DNA from: Komagataeibacter nataicola
Lineage (GTDB): Bacteria > Pseudomonadota > Alphaproteobacteria > Acetobacterales > Acetobacteraceae
Reading direction: 5' to 3'
Length of the DNA stretch: 64,000 nucleotides
Assembly (NCBI RefSeq): GCF_003207795.1
Contig: NZ_NIRT01000014.1
Span: 20,538-84,537 of the forward strand
The first letter of the stretch is position 1, and every line of letters starts with the position of its first letter. A program made the position numbers and the translations under genes. Shown one piece after another: positions 41,509 to 51,138 of this stretch. The notes beneath the pieces were generated by a model. The model made no database searches, had not been told where the DNA came from, and saw only the letters and a program-made list of their open reading frames with translations.

Positions 41509-42243
41509 ATGCACCGCCCGTTCCTTCTCGCGTTTTTTGTGTGGCTTTCGTGCGGCCTGACCGGGCCGGTAGCGGCGGCCGTGCCCGCTCTGCCTCTGGC
41601 CACGCTTGCGCAGCGCTGCGCGCCCGATACCGCGCCGCGCACGCTCATGCTGGTTGTGGCACAGGAATCAGCGGGCGTGCCGTGGGCCATTCATGTCAAT
41701 GGTCCGTACCGCCTGCCCCGACCACCCGCCAGCGAGGCCGAGGCCATCGCCACCGTGCGCTGGCTGGCGGCCCACGGGCATGATTTTGATACAGGGCTGC
41801 TGCAGGTCAACAGCCGCAACGCCACGCGGCTGGGGCTGGACCCCGCCGCCCTGCTCGAGCCATGCCGCAACCTGCGCGTGGCCAGCCTGATCCTGCATGA
41901 ATGCTACCGCGCGGCCCTGCCCGATGCGGCCAGCCCGCAGGCCGCGCTGCGCCACGCGCTGAGCTGCTACAATACCGGCAGCCCCACGCGCGGGCTGCGC
42001 AATGGCTATGTTGATGGCCTGCTGGCCCGCGCGGCGCAGCCGGGTTCCCCGGCAACGCTGATGATACCGGCCCTCGAGGCTCCGCCCGCGCCGCCCGATG
42101 GCGCACCGGCTTCCCCGCCGCCCGCGCCACCTCCGGCAGACCCGCCCGGCCACGACCCGCAGCGCGATGGCGCGCCAGGGCAGGATGCCTTCACGCATGC
42201 GCCGCGCGATGTGTTCACGCCCCCTGCCGCCGCGCAGGACTGA
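41509..42243 (+). CDS. Lytic transglycosylase, VirB1-like
   Basis: A 244-residue periplasmic enzyme. Signal peptide ends at VAAA. The SLT domain has the catalytic Glu in VVAQESAGVPW and the DTGLLQVNSRNATRLGLDPA motif, with the structural Cys pair typical of VirB1/IagB types. The last ~60 residues are Pro/Ala-rich. It cuts peptidoglycan so that the secretion ring can pass. It is divergent from, and probably co-regulated with, the VirB7-B9-B10 genes. Confidence 0.9.
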   Translation: MHRPFLLAFFVWLSCGLTGPVAAAVPALPLATLAQRCAPDTAPRTLMLVVAQESAGVPWAIHVNGPYRLPRPPASEAEAIATVRWLAAHGHDFDTGLLQVNSRNATRLGLDPAALLEPCRNLRVASLILHECYRAALPDAASPQAALRHALSCYNTGSPTRGLRNGYVDGLLARAAQPGSPATLMIPALEAPPAPPDGAPASPPPAPPPADPPGHDPQRDGAPGQDAFTHAPRDVFTPPAAAQD

Positions 42244-42337
42244 ATGCCCGCGCATAGACCTGCATCGTGCAGGCGGCGGCCATGCCCAAAACCACCACGG
42301 CAGATGGGCGGCTTGCATGTAATATCAGATCCATAAT

Positions 42338-42355
42338 CCGCCACCACCGTGGCGG
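42338..42355 (+). other. Hairpin in the 5' leader of the DUF1269 gene
   Basis: CCGCCAC-CACC-GTGGCGG, a perfect 7-bp stem with 4-nt loop, 21 nt before the start codon. It may affect translation. Confidence 0.45.
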
Positions 42356-42376
42356 TAGCATGCAACGGAGTATCCC

Positions 42377-42913
42377 ATGTCCGATCTGATCGTTATCGGC
42401 TTTGACAGCCAGGACGAAGCCACGGCCGCGCTGACCGAATGCAAGAAGCTGGAAAAGGAATACCTGCTTGACCTTGAGGACGCGGTTGTCGTGGTCCGTG
42501 GGGCGGATGGCAAGCTGCACCTGCAGCAGAGCATCAACCTTGAAAAGGTCGGTGCCTCCTATGGCCTGTTCTCGGGCGGGTTCTGGGGCGCGCTGGTTGG
42601 CCTGCTGTGCCTGAACCCGCTGGCAGGCTTTGTCGCGGGCAGCATCGTGGGGGCTGGCGCCGGGGCGATTGCGGGCAAGATGTCCGATTACGGCATTGAT
42701 GACAATTTCATCAAGTCGCTCGGCTCGACCATTCCCGCCAATACGTCTGCCCTGTTCGTGCTGGTGCGCAAGTCGCAGCCCGACAAGGTTCTGGCTGACC
42801 TGAGCCAGTTCAAGGGCCACGCCCGCGTGCTGCAGACCTCGCTTTCGCCCGCCAATGAAAGCAAGCTGCGCGCGGCCCTGGGCCAGATGGCCGCAGTCGC
42901 TCCCACCGCCTGA
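42377..42913 (+). CDS. DUF1269 membrane-associated protein
   Basis: A 178-residue protein. A central glycine-rich hydrophobic hairpin (GLFSGGFWGALVGLLCLNPL then AGFVAGSIVGAGAGAIAGKM) is flanked by two soluble alpha-beta domains (MSDLIVIGFDSQDEATAALT; ALFVLVRKSQPDKVL). This is the DUF1269 layout. Function unknown; homologues are often stress-induced. Confidence 0.88.
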   Translation: MSDLIVIGFDSQDEATAALTECKKLEKEYLLDLEDAVVVVRGADGKLHLQQSINLEKVGASYGLFSGGFWGALVGLLCLNPLAGFVAGSIVGAGAGAIAGKMSDYGIDDNFIKSLGSTIPANTSALFVLVRKSQPDKVLADLSQFKGHARVLQTSLSPANESKLRAALGQMAAVAPTA

Positions 42914-42961
42914 AGACCCGCCCCCGCATGGCCGTGGCGCCTGCGGGGGACAGTCCCGCCA

Positions 42962-43044
42962 GAAAGTTTTTTGCTGAGGCTTTTTTCACAAAGCCTCAGA
43001 TCACGCCGCTTTTTTGCGAAAGGGTGGCACCCGAAAACTTTTAT
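42962..43044. repeat. Double-hairpin repeat, copy 6 (divergent stems)
   Basis: GAGGCTTTTTTCACAAAGCCTC stem, then a decayed GCCGC stem, ending in CCGAAAACTTTTAT. Base changes keep the first stem paired, so the structure matters. Confidence 0.7.
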
Positions 43045-43177
43045 CAGTCAGTTGTTTTTCAAGTTGAATAATGATGCCCGCGGCCGCAAGAAAACGCCCG
43101 GTCCTGGCCTGCACGTCATGGCTTTTTCACACGTAGCCGTGAACGGCTTTTGTGGCGCAGGGTGATAGGGTGGGTGC

Positions 43178-44305
43178 ATGCGGTTCACCGGTTTTTCCCT
43201 TTCCCTGCGCGGCATGGCCGTGGCGGGTGCGTTGTTCGCCTCTGGCCTTGCGGGCCAGCCGGTGCAGGCCTGCGCGCGTGAGGCGCTGCACACGGCCTGG
43301 ACCTCGCAGCGCGTGCTCAATGCCGTTGCCGTGGCGGATAACGGGCGCATGTTCGTCTCTTTCCCGTATTGGGGTGGGGGTGGCGGTGGCCCGAGTGTGG
43401 CCGAGGTCGATGCGCAGGGTGTGCCCCATGCCTTTCCCGATGCGCGCTGGAACCACGTTGATGGCACGAAAGACGACCTGCAGCCCTTCGTGCGGGTCAA
43501 CGCCCTGCGCATCGGGCCGGACGGGCTGTTATGGGTCGTGGATTCGGGCGATGCCAATGTGGGCGGTCCGCCCAACCCCATGGGGGGCGCGCCCGCGCGG
43601 CTTCTGGCCTTTGACATCACGACCGGGCAGCCCGTGCATGTCATCTCGTTGCGCGCCAGCAGCACGCAGCACAGCTATATTGATGACATCCGCTTTCATA
43701 ATGACACGATTTTCGTAACCGATGCGGGCGATCCGGCCCTGATCGTGGTCAACCAGCGCACGGGCCAGCAGCGCCGCGTGCTGGCCCATGACCGTTCCAC
43801 CACCGATGAGCGCCCGATGTATGCTGAGGGCCGGCTGTTGACCACCGGCGGCCACCCCGCCCGCGTGCATGCCGACCAGCTCGAGGTTTCGCCAGATGGG
43901 TCGAAACTCTATTTCCAGCCCAGTTCCGGCCCGTTATGGGTTGCCCCCACCGCCGCGCTGGAAAACCCGGACCTGCCCGCGCAGGATCTCGCCCGCACTG
44001 TAAGGCTGTTCTACAACACGCCCACCACCGGCGGCACGGCCATTGATGGTGATGGCAACCTGTATGTATCGGATGTGAACCGGCTGCGTATCCTGCGCCT
44101 GACCCCGCAGGGCAAGGTCAGCACGCTGGTGCGGGACAAACGGCTGGTCTGGGCCGATGCCATGTGGATCGACAGCCACGGCACGTTGTGGATTCCCGCA
44201 GTCCAGCTCAACCGCACCGCCAGTTTTCAGCCTGATGGAAAATCACGCCTGCGCCTGCCGGTTGCGATCTACACCATGGACCTGCACCTCAGACCGGTGC
44301 GTTAA
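43178..44305 (+). CDS. Major royal jelly/yellow-type beta-propeller protein, periplasmic
   Basis: A 375-residue protein with a signal peptide ending near PVQACA. Features of the MRJP family: VLNAVAVADNGRMFVSFPYW, LRIGPDGLLWVVDSGDANVG, YIDDIRFHNDTIFVTDAGDP and TAIDGDGNLYVSDVNRLRIL. These six-bladed propellers are related to SMP-30; bacterial members are probably sugar-lactone or polyol-acting but untested. Second propeller protein in 7 kb, with its own terminator repeat. Confidence 0.85.
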   Translation: MRFTGFSLSLRGMAVAGALFASGLAGQPVQACAREALHTAWTSQRVLNAVAVADNGRMFVSFPYWGGGGGGPSVAEVDAQGVPHAFPDARWNHVDGTKDDLQPFVRVNALRIGPDGLLWVVDSGDANVGGPPNPMGGAPARLLAFDITTGQPVHVISLRASSTQHSYIDDIRFHNDTIFVTDAGDPALIVVNQRTGQQRRVLAHDRSTTDERPMYAEGRLLTTGGHPARVHADQLEVSPDGSKLYFQPSSGPLWVAPTAALENPDLPAQDLARTVRLFYNTPTTGGTAIDGDGNLYVSDVNRLRILRLTPQGKVSTLVRDKRLVWADAMWIDSHGTLWIPAVQLNRTASFQPDGKSRLRLPVAIYTMDLHLRPVR

Positions 44306-44319
44306 AGCCATGTGATGAA

Positions 44320-44368
44320 AATAAAGGTTTCTGGGTGCCGCCTTTTTTTCAAAAAGGCGGCGTTCTTC
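44320..44368. repeat. Double-hairpin repeat, copy 7
   Basis: TAAAGGTTTCTGG border and GCCGCCTTTTTTTCAAAAAGG(CGGC) stem; separates convergent MRJP and Rieske genes. Confidence 0.7.
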
Positions 44369-44387
44369 AGAAATTTTGCCGGTTTTT

Positions 44388-45029
44388 TCAGAGCTGGAGA
44401 ATGCTCGAGAAGTCAAAATCCTGCCCCGCCGGGTTCTCACCCAGCCGGATGACGGTGGGTGAGGGCATGCTGTAAGGCGGCACGGGCAGGTTGTAGGGCG
44501 CGGGCGCGCCACGGAATACACGGCCTGCGAGGTCGAATTTGGAGCCATGGCACGGGCAGGCGTAGCCACCGGGCCAACTGGCCTCGCCCCGGCCCTCGGG
44601 CAGGGGTTTGTAGGCAGGCACGCAGCCCAGATGGGTGCAGATGCCCACGACCACGCCGTAGCGCGGGTCAAGCGAACGGTGCCAGTTCGTGGCATAGGGC
44701 GGCTGCTGGTTGTCGTGCGATGGCCCATCGCGCAGGCGGGCGGTCTGGGCCGCATCCTGCAGCACGGCCAGCGCCTGAGGCGTGCGGTGGGTAATGAAAA
44801 CCGGCTTGCCCTGCCACGTCACGACAATCTGCTGCCCTGGCGGCAGGGCGGATATGTCCACATCCACCGGCAGGTGGGCGGCGGCGCTGTCACGCGGGGC
44901 AAGACTTTGCAGGAAAGGCCACAGGCATGCCCCCACACCCGCCGCAGCCGTGGCGGTGGTGACAAGCCCGAGGAAATTCCGGCGCCCCCCGGGGGCGGGT
45001 TGTATATCCGACGCGTTTTCCATCATCAT
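44388..45029 (-). CDS. petA: Rieske iron-sulfur subunit of cytochrome bc1
   Basis: A 213-residue protein. Tat-type anchor [20 protein letters not shown] at residues ~14-33. The [2Fe-2S] ligands are intact: CTHLGC (131-136) and CPCHGS (158-163). It passes electrons from ubiquinol to cytochrome c1. Cytochrome b and c1 genes, normally next to it, are absent, so it is an orphan or a second copy. The start is one of three ATGs at 45029-45021. Confidence 0.92.
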   Translation of the reverse strand: MMMENASDIQPAPGGRRNFLGLVTTATAAAGVGACLWPFLQSLAPRDSAAAHLPVDVDISALPPGQQIVVTWQGKPVFITHRTPQALAVLQDAAQTARLRDGPSHDNQQPPYATNWHRSLDPRYGVVVGICTHLGCVPAYKPLPEGRGEASWPGGYACPCHGSKFDLAGRVFRGAPAPYNLPVPPYSMPSPTVIRLGENPAGQDFDFSSILQL

Positions 45030-45127
45030 GTTTTTACCGTGCTCCCCCGCCAAAAGGAAGAGGATACAGCGCGCCAGCATGCCACCGGCGCGCTGCGCCA
45101 CGGTCCCGGAACCATCATGGAATTGCA

Positions 45128-45772
45128 ATGAAACTTTATATCTATGATCACTGCCCCTTCTGCGTGAAGCCGCGCATGATTTTTGGCCTCAAGCACATGC
45201 CGGTTACCGATATCGTGCTGCTCAATGACGATGTGGAAACCCCCACCCGCATGATCGGCTGCAAGATGGTGCCGATTCTGGAACAGGACGGCCATTTCAT
45301 GGGGGAAAGCATGGATATCGTTGCCCATGTCGATGCCATGGATGGCAGGCCCCTGCTGACCGGCCCCACGCGCCCTGAAATCACCGCGTGGATGAAGGAG
45401 ATGCAAGGCCCCTACCTGAACCTGACACTGCCGCGCACGGCGGGAACGCCGCTGCCGGAATTCGCCACCACGGCGGCGCGGCTGTATTTCATCCGCAACA
45501 AGGAGGAGATGGTTGGCCCGTTTTATCAGCGCCTGGCTGAAAGCCCGGCCCTGATCGGCCGCATCAACGCGGCACTTCCCCGCTTGGCCGAACTGATCCG
45601 TAGCCCGGAGGCGGTAAACGGCACGCTTTCAACCGATGACATCCATCTTTTTCCCTTCCTGCGCAACCTGACGCTGGTGGCGGGAATTACATGGCCCGCG
45701 CCGGTGCGGGCGTATTGCACGCACATGGCGCAGGCTACCGGCATTCCGCTGCTCGACTCCATGGCGGCCTGA
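45128..45772 (+). CDS. grxB: Glutaredoxin 2
   Basis: A 214-residue protein with the Grx2 GST-like fold. CPFC active site at residues 9-12, then [20 protein letters not shown] for glutathione binding. It reduces disulfides with glutathione in the cytosol. Starts 98 bp from the divergent Rieske gene. Confidence 0.94.
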   Translation: MKLYIYDHCPFCVKPRMIFGLKHMPVTDIVLLNDDVETPTRMIGCKMVPILEQDGHFMGESMDIVAHVDAMDGRPLLTGPTRPEITAWMKEMQGPYLNLTLPRTAGTPLPEFATTAARLYFIRNKEEMVGPFYQRLAESPALIGRINAALPRLAELIRSPEAVNGTLSTDDIHLFPFLRNLTLVAGITWPAPVRAYCTHMAQATGIPLLDSMAA

Positions 45773-45891
45773 GCCGGGATTGCGGGGCGCGCGCGCATGG
45801 CAGCCCCGCCGGGGCACGGATGCAGGAAACTGTCAGCGTGGCCTGACCGTTTCCTGTGCATGACACGCCCGGCATTACAGGGAGGGACACC

Positions 45892-46101
45892 ATGCCAGCA
45901 TTTCACGATACGCCGCTCCTCCCCGCCAGGCGAGGCGGCGGCACACCGTTCGAGGTCTGGGTCCGTCAGTCGCTGCATGCGCGATTCGACCAGGTTTTTA
46001 CCGAAAATCTGCCCCACGAGCTTCTGGTTCACTTCGCCCTGCCCGGCCAGCCGCCGTCCGCCCTTGCGGAACATGACGGCGAACCGGGACTGAATGGCTG
46101 A
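45892..46101 (+). CDS. NepR-like small protein (anti-sigma factor candidate)
   Basis: A 69-residue protein with a GGGAGGGAC ribosome-binding site. FEVWVRQSLHARFDQVFTEN then LPHELLVHFAL fits the two-helix pattern of NepR, the anti-sigma factor of the alphaproteobacterial general stress response. No ecfG or phyR gene is near, which weakens the call; it may be a NepR paralogue. Confidence 0.55.
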   Translation: MPAFHDTPLLPARRGGGTPFEVWVRQSLHARFDQVFTENLPHELLVHFALPGQPPSALAEHDGEPGLNG

Positions 46102-46377
46102 GTCCCTGCTGGAACGGGCCGGTCAGGTGTGGATTTTTTTCACCGTAATCTGGCCGAGTCCCCTGCACAGGAAACCGCAGGCGTAAAGAAGGGCACAAAA
46201 AGAATCCTGATTCTGGCGGAAAATAGCCATTTATTGTCTCTTTGTCGCAACAGGAAACAGGATTCGCAAGATGGAATCTTTCACGCAAGCCTGTGGATAA
46301 GTCTGTTGACGCTTGCGGAGATCATGCACCGGAATGCAGAGTCCTCCTTTTTTCGTGATTTGTTCTGACGCCCTTTT

Positions 46378-47022
46378 TCAGCCCGGCAGGCGCAGGGTCA
46401 CATGCGGCTGCCCGTTGGCCTGCCATTCGCGGCGCAGTTGGGGCAGGGGCGCGCCTTCTATGGTCGTGGGGCAGGTGATGTGCCACGGGTTGCCATCAAG
46501 CCGCAGGGCAACCCAGCCCTCCACGGTGTCGCTGGCGGGGGGCAGCCCGACAAGGGTCATGTCCGTCATGGGATCATAGGCGGCAAACTGCTGCTCCAGC
46601 CCTGCAAAGACCAGTTTCAGCGTGGCGTGGGGGTCACACATGCGCTTGAGGTCAACGAGCAGGCTGCCGCCATCTTTCGTGCCGCTGTCAAACATCAGGG
46701 TGCCTCCGCCCGCCCGCACGTTCACCGGCAGCATGGTCACGCTCGTGCCCTGGGCATGGCCCACGATGATCGTGCCCCCGTCAAGGTTCAGGGTGCCTGC
46801 GTTCCACCCGTCAAGTTCGGTCAGGGTCGTGCTCAGCCAGGCACCGCTACGCGCCACGATGGGGCATTCATTGCCCCAGCGGACGGACACGCCGCCCTCC
46901 CTGCGGTACCGGGCCATGATCTGCTGGATCGAATCCATATCGAAATGACCGGACACAAGGACAAACTGCCCGTTCTCACAGGACACTGCCTGTACGGAGC
47001 CATACCTGTTCCTGCTACCCAT
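46378..47022 (-). CDS. Hypothetical beta-rich protein (214 aa)
   Basis: Begins MGSRNRYGSVQAVSCENGQF. Contains many alternating hydrophobic strands (GGTIIVGHAQGTSVTMLPVN, GGTLMFDSGTKDGGSLLVDL) but no signal peptide and no known motif. Flanked by non-coding gaps on both sides. Not recognised. Confidence 0.6.
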   Translation of the reverse strand: MGSRNRYGSVQAVSCENGQFVLVSGHFDMDSIQQIMARYRREGGVSVRWGNECPIVARSGAWLSTTLTELDGWNAGTLNLDGGTIIVGHAQGTSVTMLPVNVRAGGGTLMFDSGTKDGGSLLVDLKRMCDPHATLKLVFAGLEQQFAAYDPMTDMTLVGLPPASDTVEGWVALRLDGNPWHITCPTTIEGAPLPQLRREWQANGQPHVTLRLPG

Positions 47023-47284
47023 TAAATCCTGCCTCCAGGTGCTGCGTGCATGTCGCCAGCACGGGAGACATGATTAAAATATTGCCGTTTTTGAGATATT
47101 GTTGCTTACCAGCTAAAAAATACCGCGATCAGTCTGTGAAAAGGCGTGGCCATGTCAGGGCCTTCCCGTCTTTCGAGGAATGGCGGGAATTAGTTTCATA
47201 TAATAATTAATACATAATATCTGTTACCGTTAGAGAGATCCCTAACACCATATGAGGCGGCTGTCTACTTACAGGGTGTATGGT

Positions 47285-48709
47285 CTATAATCGGGGCTGG
47301 AGCGCTTTCCATGCTGCCAGCGCGCGGGTCCGCCCGCCCGCCAGATCCACCACGGGCGTGGGGTAGCGGGTGCCTGCGGGCAGGTCGGCTTTCCATGGCG
47401 TGTGGATGGCGCGTCCCGGCAGGCGCGCGATTTCGGGCACCCAGTGCCGCACATATGCGCCCTCGGGGTCGAATTTCTCGCCTTGCAGCACCGGGTTGAA
47501 AATACGGAAATACGGGGCCGCATCCAGCCCGCACCCGGCCACCCACTGCCAGTTGAACGGGTTGCTCGCTACATCGGCATCCACCAGCGTATCGGCAAAC
47601 CACTGTTCGCCCACCCGCCAGTCGAGCAGCAGGTGCTTGGTCAGGAAAGACGCCACGATCATGCGCACGCGGTTATGCATGCAGCCCGTGTGCCACAGTT
47701 CGCGCATGCCCGCGTCGATGATGGGGTAGCCCGTGCGCCCACGCTGCCAGGCCCGCAGCCCGGCGGGGTCGGTGCGCCAGGGCATGGCGTCGAATTCGGG
47801 TCGCAGGCTGCGCGTTGCCATATCAGGAAAGTCAAACAGGGTGGAATGGGCGAAATCACGCCACCCGAGCTCACTCAGGAAGCTCGCAGCGTCGCGGTCG
47901 CCCGCGCCGTGAGCATCAACCGCGTGCCACACCTGCCGGGATGAGAGATGACCAAAGCGCAGGCATGGTGAAAGGCCCGACGTGGCGGGCTGGGCGGGCA
48001 GGTCACGCGCGGTGGCATAGCCGGGCAGGCGCTCCGCCACGAATGTATCAAGCCGCTTGCGGGCGGCTGCCTCGCCGGGTTGCCATGTGGCGCGCAGGCC
48101 CGCCGCCCAGTCGGGTGTGGCGGGGCGGAGCGACAGGGCGGCCAGCGGCACAAGCCGTTCGGTTGCGGCGGCCTGCACCGGGGCCGCCGCCAGAGCCGTG
48201 GCCAGGCCATGCGGCACGGGCAGCGGCGGCAGCGGCGGCCCCATGGCCTGCAGCGCCCGCCACCATGGCGTAAAAACGCGAAAGGGGCTGCCCTGCTTCG
48301 TGCGCACCTGCCATGGTTCATGCAGCATGTTGCCGGGGTGGCTCTGCGCTGCCAGACCCCCGGCTCTCAGCGTAGCCTTGATCGCGGCATCACGCGTGCG
48401 GGCAGGCCCGGCATAACGGCGGTTCCATTCCACGCCACGCGCGCCCAGGGCGCGTGCAAGCCATACAAGACTGTCCTGCTCCGCGCCCGTCATGAGGCAT
48501 AGCTGCCCGCCATGCGCGCGCAGGTCGGCATCAAGGGCTTCAAGCGCGCCATGCAGCCACCATTTCTCGGCCCCGCCCAGCTTCAGCGCGGGGTCGTGGA
48601 TATACACGCACACCACCGGCCCTGCCGCCACCGCGGCAGAAAGGGCCGGGTTATCCGCCAGCCGCAGGTCATCACGAAACCACATGATGGTGGGAGCATA
48701 ATCAGGCAT
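47285..48709 (-). CDS. phrB: Deoxyribodipyrimidine photolyase (class I CPD)
   Basis: A 474-residue flavoprotein. N-terminal photolyase domain: PTIMWFRDDLRLADNPALSA. FAD-binding domain: SGLSPCLRFGHLSSRQVW, WRDFAHSTLFDFPDM and the conserved RTGYPIIDAGMRELWHTGCM then HNRVRMIVASFLTKHLLLDW, plus WQWVAGCGLDAAPYFRIFNP. It repairs UV-made cyclobutane dimers using blue light. Monocistronic. Confidence 0.96.
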   Translation of the reverse strand: MPDYAPTIMWFRDDLRLADNPALSAAVAAGPVVCVYIHDPALKLGGAEKWWLHGALEALDADLRAHGGQLCLMTGAEQDSLVWLARALGARGVEWNRRYAGPARTRDAAIKATLRAGGLAAQSHPGNMLHEPWQVRTKQGSPFRVFTPWWRALQAMGPPLPPLPVPHGLATALAAAPVQAAATERLVPLAALSLRPATPDWAAGLRATWQPGEAAARKRLDTFVAERLPGYATARDLPAQPATSGLSPCLRFGHLSSRQVWHAVDAHGAGDRDAASFLSELGWRDFAHSTLFDFPDMATRSLRPEFDAMPWRTDPAGLRAWQRGRTGYPIIDAGMRELWHTGCMHNRVRMIVASFLTKHLLLDWRVGEQWFADTLVDADVASNPFNWQWVAGCGLDAAPYFRIFNPVLQGEKFDPEGAYVRHWVPEIARLPGRAIHTPWKADLPAGTRYPTPVVDLAGGRTRALAAWKALQPRL

Positions 48710-48881
48710 GACGACCCTGTTCCAGAAATACGGGCTATTTGTGTGGGGTACAAATGGCGGGCCGTCAAATAATCGCCCATCGCCATTACATGCCGGTTTA
48801 AGCGATCGTCTGGAACCAGATCATTGATAATGGGGTAAAAGTTTCACCCGGAAATCCGTTTGGGCGCAGGCCCGCATGTTT

Positions 48882-49199
48882 TCAGTGCGGGGCAGGGGGC
48901 GCGGGCGGCGGAGGCTGCGCGGGCGTGCCCGTGGCCTCGGGCGGGCTATCATCCTCGAACATGGCCCGGCATTTGGGCGAGAGCTGGTCGAGCTTGCTTT
49001 CCAGGCATTCCGTCATCAGTTTTTCGTTCGGAATGTCGAGAAAGCAGAGCCTGAACACATCGCCCTTGCACGCGCTGGCCTGATCGCCGCGCTCGGCCGC
49101 ATGGGTGGGTGGCGTGGCGCAGGCAACACCCGTGGCAACACAGACTAGCGCAAGCAGCCCATGCGTGGTGGAACGCCGGACATCGGGCAGGCGTCGCAT
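48882..49199 (-). CDS. Small Cys-rich secreted protein (105 aa)
   Basis: Signal peptide MRRLPDVRRSTTHGLLALVC to THAAER. The mature part has four Cys in ACKGDVFRLCFLDIPNEKLM followed by TECLESKLDQLSPKCRAMF, a helical hairpin with two likely disulfides like a Cys-rich GLG1-type repeat. The C terminus is Pro/Ala-rich. Periplasmic; function unknown. Confidence 0.7.
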   Translation of the reverse strand: MRRLPDVRRSTTHGLLALVCVATGVACATPPTHAAERGDQASACKGDVFRLCFLDIPNEKLMTECLESKLDQLSPKCRAMFEDDSPPEATGTPAQPPPPAPPAPH

Positions 49200-49430
49200 T
49201 GCGTTTTCTCCTCTGTTTTTTCAAGGCGGCGTGGTCTTGCCGCCTCACAGCGCATTGCAGTTTGCTACAGCTGTCAACCTTTTTTGTCATAACAGGGTGA
49301 TGAGGCACGTGCTCCGGAAGTTCCCTGAAAAATACAGGACAGTCTTCATAAATCCGTGATGGCACGAATGGCGTCCTGCCTTCGTTGGCCTGTCATGACC
49401 ACAACGTCAGACCACAAAGGAGCATACACC

Positions 49431-49787
49431 ATGGCTACCACCCGTACGGATCAGATCGGACAGGCCGCAGGCAAGGTTGCTGATGTGCTGACCGGTGCCC
49501 GCACCGATACATCGGGCCTGATGAGCGCGGTCATCGCCTATATGGGCAATGCCAACAGCCCCGGCCGCAAGGACCTGCATGCCCGCGCCCGCAAGGCCGG
49601 GCTGGAAGAGCAGGTCATCGGCTGGGAAAACCATCCCACCAACACATCGGTTGATGAAAGCGTGGTGACAACACTGATCCCTGACCCCGTCATTGGCCGG
49701 TTCTCGGATGAAACCGGGCTGTCACGTTCCGCCACCATCAAGGGGCTTGGTGATCTGCTGCCCCACCTTGCACGACTGGATGGCTGA
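49431..49787 (+). CDS. YidB-like (DUF937) protein
   Basis: A 118-residue protein from ATG 49431, with an excellent AAAGGAGC ribosome-binding site. GLEEQVIGWENHPTNTSVDE and DPVIGRFSDETGLSRSATIK match the YidB/DUF937 pattern, although the family's usual LG-rich N terminus is divergent. Function unknown. Confidence 0.65.
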   Translation: MATTRTDQIGQAAGKVADVLTGARTDTSGLMSAVIAYMGNANSPGRKDLHARARKAGLEEQVIGWENHPTNTSVDESVVTTLIPDPVIGRFSDETGLSRSATIKGLGDLLPHLARLDG

Positions 49788-49890
49788 TATACGCCGGCTG
49801 CCTGCAAACGGGCGCGTTTTCTGGTTTGCAGGCGGGGGCAGGGGCCTATGATCCCCTTATCGGACACTTCACAGCAGGCAGGACAGCTTC

Positions 49891-50655
49891 ATGAACAGCG
49901 CCCATTCCCCCGCATCGCCCAAGACCCCCGGCGTCGTGATCGTAACGGGGGGCAGCCGGGGCATTGGCCATGCCATCAGCGCCCTGCTGGCGCGTGAGGG
50001 GCATGCGGTGGCCATCAATTACGCCACCAACGCCGCCCCGGCCGAGGCGCTGGCCCGCGCCATTACCGAACAGGGTGGCCGGGCGATGGCCATCAGGGCC
50101 GATCTTTCCAAGCCGGGCGAGATCCGCACCCTGTTCACGCGCGCGCATGAGCTCGGGCCGCTGTGGGGGCTGGTCAACAATGCCGGTGTAACCGGCACCA
50201 AGGTGCGGGTGGATGAGCAGAGCGCCGAGACGCTCGATGCGCTGTTCAACATCAATATCCGCGCCACCATGCTGGCCGCGGGCGAGGCGGTGCGCCGCAT
50301 GTCCACCCGCCATGGCGGCAAAGGGGGCGTGATCGTGAACCTGTCTTCCGTTGCGGCGCGGCTGGGCGGGTTGCCGGGGCTTGTGCCCTATGCCGCCACC
50401 AAGGCGGCGGTCGAGACCTTTACGCGTGGCCTGGCCAATGAGGTCGCGCGTGAGGGCATCCGCGTCAATGCGGTGGCGCCCGGCCTGACCGCGACCGACA
50501 TGGTCCCCCCCGAGACCGCGAAGCTGGCCGAGACCGTGGTGCCCATGGGCCGCGTGGGCCATGTGGACGAGATTGCGCAGGCGGTGGCGTTCCTGCTGTC
50601 GCCCGCATCATCGTACATGACGGGCAGCGTCATGACGGTATCGGGCGGGCGCTGA
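49891..50655 (+). CDS. Short-chain dehydrogenase/reductase
   Basis: A 254-residue NAD(P)-binding protein. Rossmann motif VTGGSRGIGHA, NNAG, catalytic Ser in NLSSVAA, and YAATKAA with the Tyr-x3-Lys pair. The end VAFLLSPASSYMTGSVMTVS is the classical SDR tail. Closest to 3-ketoacyl-ACP reductase or glucose/sugar dehydrogenases; substrate uncertain. Confidence 0.9.
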   Translation: MNSAHSPASPKTPGVVIVTGGSRGIGHAISALLAREGHAVAINYATNAAPAEALARAITEQGGRAMAIRADLSKPGEIRTLFTRAHELGPLWGLVNNAGVTGTKVRVDEQSAETLDALFNINIRATMLAAGEAVRRMSTRHGGKGGVIVNLSSVAARLGGLPGLVPYAATKAAVETFTRGLANEVAREGIRVNAVAPGLTATDMVPPETAKLAETVVPMGRVGHVDEIAQAVAFLLSPASSYMTGSVMTVSGGR

Positions 50656-50659
50656 AACC

Positions 50660-50742
50660 CAAGGGTTTAGGGGCGTCGCCTTTTGCCGGAATGGTGGCGT
50701 CCTTCAAAGCTTTTGGAAAAAGCTTCTCCAAAAACTTTTATT
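50660..50742. repeat. Double-hairpin repeat, copy 8 (degenerate first stem)
   Basis: A weak GGCGTCGCC-like stem, then a good AAAGCTTTTGGAAAAAGCTT stem and CCAAAAACTTTTAT border, after the SDR gene. Confidence 0.65.
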
Positions 50743-50773
50743 ATTTTTCAATAGTTTGGTTTAACGGCGTTAT

Positions 50774-50983
50774 TTAAAGCGAAGGCCCCCACATGCCCGC
50801 CACGAACACGATGGCGCCCAGGGCCAGCATGGCGATATGGAACATGACCTGGCCCGGCATGGCATTGGGGCTGATGTTCAGCCCGTGAATGAACTGGACG
50901 AGTACCAGCGTCAGCCCGATCACGCACAGCCCGATCCGCACGGGGCTGACGGTAGTGGGCCATATCGGGTTTCTGCGGTTCAT
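50774..50983 (-). CDS. Small two-helix membrane protein (69 aa)
   Basis: MNRRNPIWPTTVSPVRIGLC then VIGLTLVLVQFIHGLNISPN and MPGQVMFHIAMLALGAIVFV: two membrane helices. GGAGG lies 8 bp before the ATG at 50983. Long frames in other phases across this gene are shadows. Function unknown. Confidence 0.65.
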   Translation of the reverse strand: MNRRNPIWPTTVSPVRIGLCVIGLTLVLVQFIHGLNISPNAMPGQVMFHIAMLALGAIVFVAGMWGPSL

Positions 50984-51138
50984 CGGGGCGTGCCTCCAGC
51001 TTGTCGGGCCAGCATGCCATAAAACCCGCCGGCGCAGAAGATGCGTCTGGCATGCGTGGCATTTGCCCCTTCCGCGCCCCATGCTATGGGCAGGGTATGG
51101 CCGTGCCCTGCGGCAGAAGCTGAACTGACAGGAACAAG

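Noticed and set aside
41668..42318. 216-aa frame antisense to the VirB1-like gene
   Set aside because: Shadow frame; the opposite strand has a full SLT domain and signal peptide.
46129..46368. 79-aa frame in the gap after the NepR-like gene
   Set aside because: No ribosome-binding site, no similarity, and odd composition; the gap 46102-46377 shows nothing else.
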